Positions 11,050 to 21,941 of a stretch of 64,000 bases of DNA are shown here, in pieces. The DNA lies in contig NC_083701.1 of the NCBI RefSeq assembly GCF_033118175.1, positions 11,737,501 to 11,801,500 of the forward strand. Direction: 5' to 3'. How positions within the stretch are numbered: position 1 is the first letter of the stretch; every line of letters starts with the position of its first letter. Origin of the DNA: Dama dama (taxonomy: Eukaryota > Chordata > Mammalia > Artiodactyla > Cervidae). The notes beneath the pieces were generated by a model. The model saw only the letters and a list, made by a program, of their open reading frames with translations. It was not told the DNA's origin and searched no databases. The position numbers were made by a program, and so were the translations under genes.

Positions 11050-11940
11050 CAGTTGTTCTGTGTGGATACATCAAGCCAGAAGAACCCAGGCTGGAATCCT
11101 TCAATGTCTTTCCCCTTTGTGCAAGCCTCCAGCAACTTTCAGTGGCTCCACCATCTTTACCATCTCTGTGGAATCCAACCCTATCTTCCACCCTTCCCTG
11201 CTGCCTCCATCTGCCAGCCACCTCCCTGGTTTTCCTGCTTTCACATTTGTGTCTCTAGTGTTGATTTACCAAGCAGCAGCTGGAGTTAATATTTTCAAAC
11301 TTGGAAATTAAAGCATGCCATAATGCTGCTAAAGTGAAACTGTTAGTCTCTAAGTCGTGTCTGACTCTTTGCAACCCCATGGACTGTAGCCTGCCAGGTT
11401 CCTCTTGTCCATGGGATTCTCCAGGCAAGAATACTGGAGTGGGTTGCCATTTCCTTTTCCAGTGGATCTTCCCAGCCCAGGGATTGAACCTGGGCCTCCT
11501 GCATTGCAGGTAGATTCTTTACCATTTGAGTTACCATGAAGCCCCATAATGCTGCAAAGATTCCTCCAAAACCTTTCCATCCCAGTTAGAAGATCCCACC
11601 TCCTCCACATACCCTTAATGTGCCTGAGGCCTGATCCTGTTCACCCTTTGACATTATCTGCTACCACCTTGTTCTAGACATATTGGACTTTCTGTTCCCC
11701 AGATACACTTTGTCTCAGGCTCTTTGTTCAAGCTCTTCCTACTGCTTGGAAAACTCCTCAGGATCCCGGCATGGCTGGTTCATCAGCATGCTGGCCTTCC
11801 TGCAAACGTCTTCTCCCATGCTACATAATCTACAGCACACTCTGTCTCTCTTATTAATTTTACTGTTTTAGTCCATTCAGAGAATCTACCTTTATCTCCA
11901 GACTTTTTGTTCCTCTCCATGTATTTCCATGTTTATTGTC
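11050..11940 (+). mobile_element. L2 LINE relic, split by a Bov-tA
   Basis: L2 3' region text ('aactttcagtggctccacca', later 'tctcaggctctttgttcaag' and 'cctactgcttggaaaactcc'). The two halves lie either side of 11330-11543. Confidence 0.6.
11330..11543 (-). mobile_element. Bov-tA SINE in L2, with 12-bp TSD
   Basis: Reverse-complement Bov-tA: 'gtctctaagtcgtgtctgac', 'gggattctccaggcaagaat', 'agcccagggattgaacctgg'. Perfect repeats CCATAATGCTGC at 11318-11329 and 11544-11555. Confidence 0.95.
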
Positions 11941-11943
11941 TTT

Positions 11944-12162
11944 CTCAAGGGCTGGCAAAGTACTGTGGCTCAAATCAATCCTGCCCATTTTTTGTAAATT
12001 AAGTTTTATTGGAATGCAGCCATGCCCATTTGTTTACATATTTCTAGTGGCTGCTTTGGCTCTGTAAGTGCAGAGCTGGAGTTGTGACAAACTTGTTGGC
12101 CCCAAAGCCTAAAGTATTTACTTTCCGGCCCTCCACAGAAAGCATTTGTGGACCCCTGCTCT
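11944..12162. mobile_element. ancient hAT-like nonautonomous DNA element
   Basis: Ends form inverted repeats: 'agggctggcaaagtactgtg' at the left and 'cagaaagcatttgtggaccc' at the right. The centre, 'agttttattggaatgcagcc' to 'ggctgctttggctctgtaag', is the common mammalian MER-class element of this type. I do not assign a subfamily. Confidence 0.65.
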
Positions 12163-12369
12163 TTCCCCCTACCTGCCTTGTTCACTGCTGATTCCTGGGA
12201 TGTTCCAAGTATATGGTGGTGCTCAGTAAATATTCATCAAATGAATTTAATCAGTGAGGGAATACAGGTGGTTGTGACTGGTTTTGATTCTGAGTGTGTG
12301 TGTCTGTTGAATCCATACATCTTTCAGGCAAACTAGGACCACTTCTGTGTGCACACAGGTGCACACGCA
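12163..12369. other. short unique spacer
   Basis: Contains an L2-like 'ctcagtaaatattcatcaaa' at about 12223, so it may be another L2 3' end. Otherwise unassigned. Confidence 0.35.
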
Positions 12370-12580
12370 TGGCTTCCCAGGTGGCTCGGTGGTAAAGAAC
12401 CCGCGTGTCAATACGGGAGACACAGGAGACGTGGGTTTGATCCCTGGGTCGGGAAGATCCTCTGGAGGAGGAAATGGCAACCCACTACCGTATTCGTGCT
12501 TGGGAAAGCCCATGGACAGAGGAGCCTGGCGGGCTGCAGTCCATGGGGTCACAAGAGTCAGACATGACTTAGTGACTGAA
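12370..12580 (+). mobile_element. Bov-tA SINE
   Basis: Head 'ggcttcccaggtggctcggt', then 'tcgggaagatcctctggag', 'gaggaaatggcaacccac', 'ctgcagtccatggggtcac'. Short flanking repeat CACACGCA-like at 12362-12369 and 12581-12588. Confidence 0.93.
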
Positions 12581-12589
12581 CACACGCAC

Positions 12590-13032
12590 ACACAAACATA
12601 TCTGAGTGTCTGGGAGGCAAAATGGACACGAGGGAGCTTTTGCATTCGCACAGATCATCATCCCAAACCTGGTTCTGTCGTTTAGTTTCTGCATGACTTC
12701 GGAAGAAGTATTCAACTCCCTATGCTCCAGTCTCTTCATCATGGAAGAGGAGAAAGGGATGCCTACCTTTCCTGGTTCTAGTGAGCAGTTTAGAGATAAC
12801 ACTGGCTGGCTTTAGATGCACAGCCAAGTCTGTGGAGTTCGTAGCAGACTGTGCTTAGCTTTCTTGAAGGTGTTTGAAAGAATTTCAGTAGTGGGGAGTC
12901 AAAGCACAACAGTGACATTGTGGCAGTTCAGTTCCCTTCTCAGTGGACCCAGTGGGTGCTGATTAAGTGCCTCCTGCCTTCCAGGCACTGTGCTGTGTTT
13001 CGGGAATGTAGGACACTCTTCAAGAAGAGCTT
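12590..13032. other. unique sequence, MIR-like in part
   Basis: 12650-12790 resembles a degraded sense MIR ('tggttctgtcgtttagtttc', 'ctccagtctcttcatcatgg'). 12950-13000 has a 'gtgcctcctgccttccaggcactgtgctg'-type element in pieces. No gene. Confidence 0.4.
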
Positions 13033-13245
13033 GTGTGTGTGCGTTAGTCACTTACTCATGTCCGACTCTGTGTGACCCCATGGACTGTAGCCCGCCAGGC
13101 TCCTCTGTCCATGGGATTCTCCAGGCAAGAATACTGGAGGTGGGTGCCTTGCCCTTTGCCAGGGGATCTTCCTGACACAGGGATTGAACCCAAGTCTCCT
13201 GCATTGCAGGCAGATTCTTTATCATCTGAGCCACCAGGGAAGCGT
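13033..13245 (-). mobile_element. Bov-tA SINE
   Basis: 'tgcgttagtcacttactcat', 'gggattctccaggcaagaat', 'gacacagggattgaacccaa', and the reverse head 'gagccaccagggaagcg'. Confidence 0.93.
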
Positions 13246-13667
13246 AACAGCCCTCAAATTCATGGGTGCCTAGCATGCACAAGGCCAAGAGCTACATGCT
13301 GGGGAATGCAGAGACCAACATGGCACGGTCCCACCCTTGCAGGCCTTCTAACCTTGTAGAAGAGATCAGAGGAGGTCCCCTACCACACCTTAGCAGTGGA
13401 AGGTTCTTAGAACTACAGGAGATACACAAACACCAAAGAAGGTTACAGAAGGGGCTAGGGCCACATCAGGTTTATTTTTAGATTCTGACAGAGAGGCCTG
13501 CACGACTGTTGGTCTTTTTTCTTTAGATAATTTCCATGTTCCTCTGAATTAATTTTACTTGTTTTAATTTTTAAGACTTTTTTCGATGTAGACCATTTTA
13601 AAAGTCTTTATTGAGTTTGTTACAATATTGCTGCTGTTTGTTTTTTTTTTTTTTGCAAATGTTTGAT
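13246..13667. other. unique sequence
   Basis: Frame 13266-13481 is without family resemblance. T-rich tracts at 13630-13645 lead into the L1_BT tail. Confidence 0.35.
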
Positions 13668-13785
13668 TTTTTTTTTCATTTATTTTTATTAGTTGAAGAC
13701 TAATTACTTTACAATATTGTAGTGGTTTTTTTAATACATTGACATGAATTAGCCATGGATTTACATGTATTCCCCATCCCGATAT
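13668..13785 (-). mobile_element. L1_BT 3' end fragment
   Basis: 'catttatttttattagttga', 'gactaattactttacaatat', 'gacatgaattagccatggat', ending 'ttccccatcccgatatg'. Strongly truncated. Confidence 0.85.
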
Positions 13786-13908
13786 GTTTTGTTTTTTTGG
13801 GGGCAGCAAGGCATGTGGGATCTTAGCTCCCCGCCCAGGGATGGAACCCAAAGCCCCTGCACTGGAAGGTGAGGTCTTAACTATTGAACTGCCAGGGAAG
13901 TCCCTTCA
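13786..13908 (-). mobile_element. CHR-2-type tRNA-derived SINE
   Basis: 'ggcatgtgggatcttagctc', 'agggatggaacccaaagcc', 'actgccagggaagtccctt'. Abuts the L1_BT end. Confidence 0.85.
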
Positions 13909-14561
13909 TTTTTTCTTGATAGCATAATCTGATCCACTTTGGTCTCGTTAAAGGCTGGACAAATGTGCCTTTGGGGGCTTTCCAGGGACTTGAATCAGGA
14001 TGAGGAGTTTTCTTTTCTCTGTGTAAAAGCCAAGACCAAACACTTTGGGTTGCAAGAGATAGAAACCCAACTCTAACAATTTTAGGCTGGAAAGTTAGTT
14101 TCAGGATGGCACATGTAACAGGACCGTGTGTATTAAGGCCAAAGAGAAATGAAATGTCACTAGGCTTTGCTGTCCATGTTTTATCTCTCTGTCTTGATGA
14201 GTTCATCATCTCTTGCTCCAGCCTCGCTCTTCCTCCTGGTAAAGGAACTGGGCACCAAAGTTCCGCTTTCCATCACTGTAGAGCCGCCGAGGCTCTGTCT
14301 CCTGGTTTTCTAGTTGTCAAATCCCAGAAAAATGCTCTGACTGTCCCAGCTTAGGTCAACTGCAGCCAACTATCCATTTCATAAGATGAGTCAATTGACA
14401 TGCTTTTAAAAATTAACCTGTAGACTCCTGTTCAACTCATATGTCACATTCAAATGGGGAAGAGGAGAGGTTCCCAATATAATGAATTGCTTATCTGATT
14501 AAAAAAACAATGCATGTTCACTCTAGACAAATTAGAAAATGGAATTTCAAAAGTTTGTGTG
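13909..14561. other. unique sequence
   Basis: No repeat recognised with confidence. The opposing frames 13877-14209 (-) and 14106-14354 (+) do not resemble any family I know. Confidence 0.35.
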
Positions 14562-14667
14562 TGCTGTGTTCCTCAGTCTTGACCCCCTGGCCTGTAGCCT
14601 GCCAGGCTCCTCTGTCCATGGGGTTATCCAGGGCAGAATACTGGAGTCGGTTGCCATTTCCTCCTCC
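14562..14667 (-). mobile_element. Bov-A monomer
   Basis: One Bov-A unit: 'gtagcctgccaggctcctct', 'tccatggggttatccagggc', 'ggttgccatttcctcctcca'. No tRNA head. Confidence 0.85.
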
Positions 14668-14677
14668 AGATACACAG

Positions 14678-14747
14678 TATTGGGTTGGCCAAAAAGATCA
14701 TTCAGATTTTTCCTTAAAAAAATCCAAGCCTTTTGGCCAACCCAATA
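14678..14747. mobile_element. short mariner-type hairpin element (MITE)
   Basis: A 70-bp palindrome with ends TATTGGGTTGGCC and GGCCAACCCAATA, arms about 28-30 nt and an A-rich centre. This is the ruminant mariner-derived hairpin class. Such hairpins are the likely source of the miR-2284/2285 microRNA family; this copy's arms carry several mismatches. Confidence 0.9.
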
Positions 14748-14809
14748 CAAAGATGTATGCTATCCAGAAACAACCACAAAGGTAGTTTTTTTTAAAAAAA
14801 AAACAAAAA

Positions 14810-15300
14810 CAACACTTTTTATTTTGGACTAATTTCAGATTTATAAACAAATTGTAAAAGTAAAATGAATTTTTTTAGACCCTTCACCTGACTTCCTCTA
14901 ATGTTAGTGTCTTATATAATCATGGTGCACTTGTTACACTAAGAAGTTAAAATAGTTCAATACTATTAACTCAAGATATTTTTCTGAATTTCAACATTTT
15001 TTTTCCATGAGTGCACTTTTTCTGCCTCAGATTCTAACCCAGGATACTACATTGTCTATAGTCATCACATCTTAGTCTCTCTCTATCTATGACAGCTTCT
15101 TAGTTTTTCCTTGTTTTTCATGACCATAACAGATTTGAGGAGTATGAATCAAGTATTTCGTAGACTGTCCCTTGGCGTGGATTTGTCTGATGTTTTCTTC
15201 TCATGATTAGTTGGGGTTATAGGTTTTGGGAAAGAATGCCACAGAGGTGAAGTGCCCTTGTCATTATGTCATTTCAGGGTTATATGCAATCAACAAGACT
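14810..15300. mobile_element. old L1 3'-UTR relic
   Basis: Reads through a well-known old mammalian L1 3' region: 'ttggactaatttcagattta', 'cacctgacttcctctaatgt', 'aacccaggatactacattgt', 'gtttgtctgatgttttctt'-like and 'aagaatgccacagaggtgaa'. I leave the orientation open. Confidence 0.6.
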
Positions 15301-15324
15301 TATTCTTTCTTAAAAAACACTTAT

Positions 15325-15612
15325 CTAAAAAAAATTATTGAAGTATATTTAATTTATAATGTGTTATTTCACATGTACAGCAAAGTGATTCAGTTGCAAT
15401 ATATATCCTTGTTTAGATTCTTTTTGATTATAGACTATTACAAGATATTGAGTTCCCAGTTCTATAGTTGTGTATGTACAAGATATATAGTTCCCTTCTT
15501 GGTTGTCTATTTTATATACAGTAGTGAGTACATGTTCATTCTAAACTCCTGATTTCCCCCCCTCTCCCCTTTGGTAACTGTTAAGTTTGTTTTCGGTGTC
15601 TATGAGTATATG
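15325..15612 (-). mobile_element. L1 3' end
   Basis: Antisense artiodactyl L1 terminus: 'attgaagtatatttaattta', 'gtacagcaaagtgattcagt', 'tttggtaactgttaagtttg'. Confidence 0.78.
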
Positions 15613-15623
15613 ATGTATTCTTT

Positions 15624-15960
15624 TTGTTTTTTTGAAGATAAAAGACTTTTATTGTCTTAGCCAGATAACTCACCATTTTCTGGCTACCAGTCTTCAGACT
15701 TGACTTTCTCATCTACCCTTCTCTTTCTGTCATAATGGAAGAAGTATCGGTCCTTTGGATTCCATCCACCCATTCCTACCTTCAGAGACTTTGTTCCTGA
15801 GTTCGCTGAAGGCATGTCCACTGTTGATCACTATCAGCTTGTTTTACTTTTCTAGTTTCTCCCCATCTCCATTTGTTCTTTAGGGTCTACTTTGTTAATC
15901 CTTTACAAGATGACAAGTGACATGACTTAATCTTGATCAAAAATTTCTTCACTGTAAGTT
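15624..15960 (-). pseudogene. candidate processed-pseudogene 3' end, parent unidentified
   Basis: Read on the minus strand, the block ends in AATAAA followed about 16 nt later by an A-rich tail (15624-15636). That is the mark of a reverse-transcribed mRNA. Just upstream is an open stretch containing GWNPKDRYFFHYD and ending KSEDW-stop; a second open stretch (INKVDPKEQMEM) lies in another frame, so at least one frameshift is present. I could not name the parent mRNA. The 5' limit is unknown and the whole could instead be an unrecognised repeat tail. Confidence 0.45.
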
Positions 15961-16084
15961 GCTCTCTCTCTGTCCATATACTATTTGGAAGTGAGCCCCT
16001 AAGCCCAGCCCATGCTCAAAGAAAGAACAAGTAAGCCCCACCTCCTAAAGTGGGGATGACCTACATATTAATATATTAGCAAAG

Positions 16085-16790
16085 GTAGTTTCTAGTGCAA
16101 ATTTTTCTTCACCAAAAAGGAATCATACACATGATTTTTTGTGTGTATGATTTTCTGCAATCTGCCATTTTCCTCTTAGTAATATAGCCTGAAAGGATTT
16201 TTCACGTTGAATAGTCCTCCATAGCATGACTTTCAATAGTTCAGTATCAAGTTGTCTGCATATAGCAGAATTTAATCCATTTGTTAGGTTGGCCATTTTA
16301 AAGTGTGTCGTTATTTTTCCTGGATATGATGAAAATCACTGCTATCAACATTCTTCTAGCTAAATCTTTGTATGGTTATGTTTTTCTAGGTAGACTTTTG
16401 GACTCTGTGGGAGAAGGCAAGGGTGGGATGTTCTGAGAGAATAGCATTGAAACAAGTATACTATCAAGGGTGAAACAGATCGCCAGCCCAGGTTGGATGC
16501 ATGAGACAAGTGCTCAGGGCTGGTGCACTGGGAACACCCAGAGGGATGGGATAGGGAGGGAGGCGGGAGGGTGGATCGGGATGGGGAACACATGTAAATC
16601 CATGGCTGATTCATGTCAATGTATGGCAAAAACCATTACAATATTGTAAAGTAATTAGCCTCCAACTAATAAAAATAAATGAAAACAAAAAACCATCTAA
16701 TTAAAATAGATGTATCAAAGCATATGCATGTTTTAAAATTCAGGGCTATATATTGTCAAAATGCCCCCTAGAAAAGTTCTGTCGCCATTA
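16085..16790. mobile_element. old L1 relic, split by L1_BT
   Basis: 'tgcaatctgccattttcctc' and 'tcaacattcttctagctaaa' before the insertion, and 'gcatatgcatgttttaaaat' with 'gtcaaaatgccccctagaaa' after it, follow an old L1 3' region in order. The young element is 16388-16690. Confidence 0.5.
16388..16690 (+). mobile_element. L1_BT 3' end in sense
   Basis: 'ggttggatgcatgagacaag', 'gggaacacccagagggatgg', 'acacatgtaaatccatggct', 'ctccaactaataaaaataaa' and an A-rich tail. The minus-strand frame at 16360-16629 is UTR antisense, not a gene. Confidence 0.9.
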
Positions 16791-17454
16791 CCTGCTTCGT
16801 GCTGCTGGTTTCTCCTGAGCGTGCTTGGTGGGGGCCAGGTAGGGAGACTGTGTGGAGCAGATGTGTGCTGGGCCGCCCTTCTTAAGGGCAGCTTGAAAGA
16901 GACGAGCTGAAGGGGATGCTGACCCCTGTTCCTCATTTACCAAGCCTGAGATCTTTAATTAAGGCTCAAGGTGGTACCTCCTAATTAAGAATGACAGCCC
17001 CACCAGTTATGTATAATTTTAAAAATCTTATTAAAATATGTTGCAAAATAAAACACATAGAAAAAGATGCACAAAACAAAGATACTATAAAAAATTTAAA
17101 AGTGGACATATATATATACACACAAATGTATTATATATTTAAAACTTTATCCATACCAATGGTTATTAGGAATGGGAAAATCAATTTCTTGTGCTGTTTG
17201 TGTCCACATATTCTACTGCCGGCATCCTAGAAATCTACCCTGAATCCCTTCCAGATTATCATCTCCTCTTTCCCTGGAGGTAACTATTCTGTCTTTAATG
17301 TTAATCACATCCTTGTGGCCCTTTATTTTTAAAGTTATAAATGAAATGCCTGCTCATGGCAAGATAAACAATATGGATATTTACCAAGTGACCATGTAAA
17401 ATTTCCCTCAGCTCCCACCTTCTTCTCAGGGGTAGCAGCTATTAACAGGGTGGT
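16791..17454. other. unique sequence with possible conserved AT-core motifs
   Basis: 16930-17020 contains 'ctttaattaaggctcaagg' and 'cctcctaattaagaatgac', two TAATTAA-type homeodomain cores. 17040-17460 is AT-rich and partly like old L1 3' sequence ('ttccctggaggtaactattc', 'ggtagcagctattaacaggg'). No gene. Confidence 0.35.
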
Positions 17455-17965
17455 ATAGTACATCCTTTCAGGTCATAAAAGTCAATAGAACTTTCTGCAG
17501 TGAAGGGGTGTTCCATTTCAGCACTGTTTTATGCAGTAAGAGTGAGGCATGTGTTACATAATGGACATTTGAGATGTGGCTGGTGAGACTGAAGAACTGA
17601 ATTTAAAATTTTATTTCATCTGAATTTAAGGTTTAGTACGTGTATGCATTGGAAGGACTGATGTTAAAGCTGAAACTCCAATACTTTGGCTGCCTGATGC
17701 GAAGAGCTGACTCATTGGAAAAGACCCTGATGCTGGGAGGGATTGGGGGCAAGAGGAGAAGGGGACGACAGAGGATGAGATGGTTGGATGGCATCACTGA
17801 CTCCATGGACATGAGTTTGGGTAAACTCCGGGAGGTGGTGATGGACAGGGAGGCCTGGCGTGCTGCAGTTCATGGGGTGGCAAAGAGTTGGACACGACTG
17901 AGTGACTGAACTGAACTGAACTGAAGAGGTGCATGTGGCTAGTGGCCACCATGTTGGATGACACA
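17455..17965. mobile_element. ancient hAT-like DNA element, split by BovB
   Basis: Left part 'agtcaatagaactttctgca', 'atttgagatgtggctggtga', 'gactgaagaactgaatttaa'; right part 'gcatgtggctagtggccacc' and 'gttggatgacacagt'. Matches the common 'tgtccaatagaa ... gtggctagtggc' mammalian element, which also occurs at 51740-51985. Confidence 0.6.
17646..17925 (+). mobile_element. BovB LINE 3' end
   Basis: 'ggaaggactgatgttaaagc', 'ctgactcattggaaaagacc', 'gagatggttggatggcatca', tail of repeated actga units. The frame from 17640 to 17909 is the ORF2 C-terminal relic. Confidence 0.93.
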
Positions 17966-18985
17966 GTTGTATGTTTTTGAAGTACTTTCTTACCTGCTGA
18001 CATGGATCCTCTCAATACTTTGTGTGTGTGCATGTCTAAGTATCTTATACGTGAGGAAACGAATATCACAGATGTGAGATGAAGGCTAGCTCAGGTCCCC
18101 CAGCTAGCAGTTAAAGAGGTCCCTGATGACATCATGCATAGCGCCCTTCCCACACTGCCCTTCTAAACACAATCACCACCATCACAAAGGCCAGCTGTGT
18201 GTACGAATTTTTGTTTTGTTTTTTTAAGCACCTCTCTCAGTCTGTGATGTCAGAATTTGAGCTACCCACTGAAGGTGCTATGTGGTTTGGTTTCAGAAAG
18301 GGTGGGGTAAGTGTGATACTTTCTTCTGCCAATGATCTTTTTCCTCTGGGTCTACATTTCCCTGAGCTGTTTTTCAAAGCTACATTGTGTATAGACTTGT
18401 GTTATCACCAAAGGGATCTTACTTTTAAAATGATCAATATATCTTTTATTCTTTTGAGACAGAAGAATAGAAACAAAAAGGAGTACAGTTCCTGTTTGAC
18501 CATGAATTCAATGGTAGATTTTAAAATCATGGCTTATGGCCTTTTAAATTTATTGTCATTGGGCTTACATTGAAAAAACTTGGACCAGCAGTTTCCAGAT
18601 GTGAGTCCTGGTCCTGACTTCACCTTGGTAGCATGTGGGAGTCATATGAGTAATCACTTGGTGAATTACAGACTCAGCAACTGCTTAGGGGAGCCTGAGA
18701 AACATCACCTAAAACTCTTAGGATGAAGGGACTTAATGTTTTTACATTCTATTCAGGGAATAATTTCTGTCACTCTTATCACACAATTGAAATTGTCTCC
18801 TCATTGGACAATAAGGCAGATGTGGTGTAACCCTTACCTTGGTAACCTTGGCTTTTTGAAAAATCACTCTCCCAAGCAGGTACTGAAATTTGTGTTCAGT
18901 TGAAAGAAAGAAGAAAGGAAGGGAAGAAGGCAGGGAGGAAGGGAGGAAACAGCACCCTAGTGACCAGTTATTTGCTTTCCATATC
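17966..18985. other. unique sequence
   Basis: A frame at 18199-18573 has no recognised domain. A MIR-like minus patch lies near 18045-18115 ('gtgagatgaaggctagctca'). A purine-rich GAAG/GGAAG tract occupies about 18902-18952. Confidence 0.4.
18902..18952. repeat. purine-rich (GAAG)n-like tract
   Basis: Nearly pure A/G on the plus strand, with repeated gaaag, ggaag and ggagg units. Confidence 0.85.
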
Positions 18986-19543
18986 TTCTGTTCAGTTCAG
19001 TCGCTCAGTCATGTCTGACTCTTTGTGACCCCATGGACTACAGCACGCCAGGCTTCCCTGTCCATCATCAACTCTCGGAGCTTACTCAAACTCATGTTCA
19101 TTGAGTCAGTGATGCCATCCAACCATCTCATCCTCTGTTATCCCCTTCTCCCACCTTCAATCTTTCCCAGCATCAGGGTCTTTTCCAATGAGTCAACTCT
19201 TCGCATGAGGTGGCCAAAGTGTTGGAGTTTCAGCTCCAGCATCAGTCCTTCCAATGAACACCCAGGACTGATCTCCTTTAGGATGGACTGGTTGGATCTC
19301 CTTGCAGTCCAAGGGGATCTCAAGAGTCTCCTCCAACACCACAGTTCAAAAACATCGATTCTTCAGTGCTCAGGTTTCTTTATAGTCCAACTCTCACATC
19401 CACACATGACCACTGGAAAAACCATAGCTTTGACTAGATGGACCTTTGTTGGCAAAGTAATGTCTCTGCTTTTTAATATGCTGTCTAGGTTGGTCATATT
19501 TTTTCTTTCAGGGAACAAGTGTCTTTTAATTTCATGGCTACAG

Positions 19544-20511
19544 TCACCATCTGTGGTGATTTTGGAGCCCAAGAAAATAAAGTCTGCTATTGTTTTCATT
19601 GTGTCCCCATTTATTTGCCATGAAATGATGGGACCAGATGCCATGATCTTCATTTTTTTGAATGTTGAATTTTAAGCCAACTTCTTCATTCTCTTTCACT
19701 TTCATCAAGAGACTCTTTAGTTCCTCTTCACTTTCTGCCATAAGGGTGGTGTCATCTGAGTATCTGAGGTTATTGATATTTCTCCTGGTAATCTTGATTC
19801 CAGCTTGTGCTTCATCCAGCCCAGTGGTTCTTATGATGTACTCTGCATATAAGTTAAATAAGCAGGGTGACAATATACAGCTTTGATGTACTCCTTTCCT
19901 GATTTGGAACCAGTCTGTTGTTCCATGTCTGGTTCTAACTGTTGTTTTTTAACACATTTCTCAGGAGGTAGGTAAGGTGGTCTGGTATTCCCATCTCTTG
20001 AAGAATTTCCCACAGTTTGTTGTGATCCACACAGTCAAAGGTTTAGCATAGTCAATGAGGAAGAAGTAGATGTTTTTCTGGAATTCTCTTGCTTTTTCGA
20101 TGATCCAACAGATGTTAGCAATTGGATCTCTGGATCCTCTGCCTTTTCTAAATCCAGTTTGAACATCTGGAAGTTCACAGTTCACATACTGTTGAAGCCT
20201 CACTTGGAGAATTTTAAGCATTACTTTGCTAGCGTGTGAGATGAGTGCAATCGTGCGGTTGTTTGAACAATCTTTGGCATTGCCTTTCTTTGGGATTGGA
20301 ATGAAAACAGATCTTTTCCAGTCCTGTGACCACTGCAGAATTTTCCAAATTTTCTGGCATATTGAGTGCAGCACATTACAGCATCATCTTCTAGGATTTG
20401 AAATAGCTCAACTGGAATTCCATCACCTCCACTAGCTTTGTTCATAGTGATGTTTTCTAAGGCCCACTTGACTTTGCATTCCAGGATATCTGGCTCTAGG
20501 TGAGTGATCAC
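19544..20511 (-). pseudogene. decayed BovB ORF2 reverse transcriptase
   Basis: Minus-strand frames at 20221-20511, 19961-20374 and 19544-19873 carry RT landmarks in the right order. These are a 'NKASGGDGIPVELF' thumb-side motif, 'VFIPIPKKG', 'QTGFRKGRGSRD', and the palm motif as FLIDYAKP rather than the intact acidic form. The catalytic box appears as YSDD instead of YADD, before 'EEELKSLLMKVKE'. Successive parts lie in different frames, showing frameshifts and stops. The original product would be an RTE-clade RT that copies LINE RNA at a nicked target; this copy is dead. Confidence 0.88.
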
Positions 20512-21005
20512 ACCATCATGGTTATCTGGGTCATGAACATCTTTTTTGTCTATTTCTTCTGTATATTCTTGCCACCTCTTCTTAATATCTTCTGCTTCTG
20601 TTAGGTCTATACTGTTTCTGTTCTTACTGTGCCCATTTTTGCATGAAGTGTTCCCTTGATATCTCTAATTTTCTTGAAGAGATTTCTCGTCTTTCCCATT
20701 CCATTGTTTCCCTCTATTTCTTTGCTTTGATCACTGAGGAAGGCTTTCGTATCTCTCCGTGCTATTCTTTGGAACTCTGCATTCAGATGAGTATATCTTT
20801 CCTTTTCTCCTTTGCCTTTAGCTTCTCTTCATTTCTCAGCTATTTGTAAGGCCTCCTCAGACAACCATTTTGCCTTTTTTGCATTTCTTTTTCTTGGGGA
20901 TGGTCTTGATCACTGCCTCCTGTACAATGTTGTGAACCTCTGTCCATAGTTCTTCAGGCACTCTATTGAATCTAATCCCTTAAATCTATTTGTCACTTTC
21001 ACTGT

Positions 21006-21941
21006 TTCAAATCAGGAAAGGAGTACATCAAGGCTGTATATTGTCACCCTGCTTATTTAACTTATATGCAGAGTGCATCATGTGAAATGCCGAACTGGAT
21101 GAATCACAAGCCAGAATCAGGATTGCTGGGAGAAATATCAATAACCTCAGATATGCAGATGACACCATCATTATGGCAGAAAATGAAGAGGAACTAAAGA
21201 GCCTCTTAATGAAAGTGAAAGAGAAGAGTGGAAAAGTTGGCTTGAAAACTAAGATCATGGTATCCAGTCCCATCATTTCATAGCAAATAGATGGGGAAAC
21301 AATGGAAGCAGTGAGAGACTTTATTTTTTGGGGCTCCAAAATCACTGCAGATGGTGATTGCAGCCATGAAATTAAAAGACACTTGTTCCTTGGAAGAAAA
21401 GTTATAACCACCCTAGACAGCATATTAAAAAGCAGAGAGAATACTTTGCCAACAAAGGTCCATCTAGTCAAGGCTATGGTTTTTCCAGTAGTCATGTGTG
21501 GATGTGAGAGTTAGACTATAAAGAAAGCTGAGCACTGAAGAATTGATGCTTTTGAAGTGTGGTGTTGGAGAAGACTCTTGAGACTTGGACTGAGATCCCC
21601 TTGGACTGCAAGGAGGTCCAACCAGTCCATCCTAAAGGAAATCAGTCCTGAATATTCATTGGAAGGACTGATGCTGAAGCTGAAACTCCAACACTTTGGC
21701 CACCTGATGCAAAGAACCTACTCAATTGAAAAGATCCCAATGCTGGGAAAGATTGAAGGTGGGTGGAGAAGGGGATAACAGAGGATGAGATGGTTGGATG
21801 GCATCACTGACTCAACGGACATGAATTTGAGTAAGCTCTGGGAGGTGGTGATGGACAGGGAAGCCTGTTGTGCTGCAGTTCGTGGTGACATGAAGAGTCG
21901 GACATGACTGTGTGACTGAACTGAATTGAACTGAACTGAAC
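21006..21941 (+). mobile_element. BovB nested in BovB, opposite orientation, with TSD
   Basis: Starts within ORF2 ('aaatcaggaaaggagtacat'), passes a YADD-coding box at 21152-21163, and ends in 'gaactgaattgaactgaact'. Flanks TATTTGTCACTTTCACTGT (20987-21005) and TATTTGTCAGTTCCACTGT (21942-21960) differ at two positions; the right copy agrees with the host element continuing beyond it. Stops interrupt its frame. Confidence 0.95.

Noticed and set aside
19025..19675. 216-codon plus-strand open frame, the longest in the window
   Set aside because: It is the antisense of BovB ORF2. The same residues (for example SLLQHHSSKASIL-like text) recur antisense to every BovB here, so it is a repeat by-product, not a gene.
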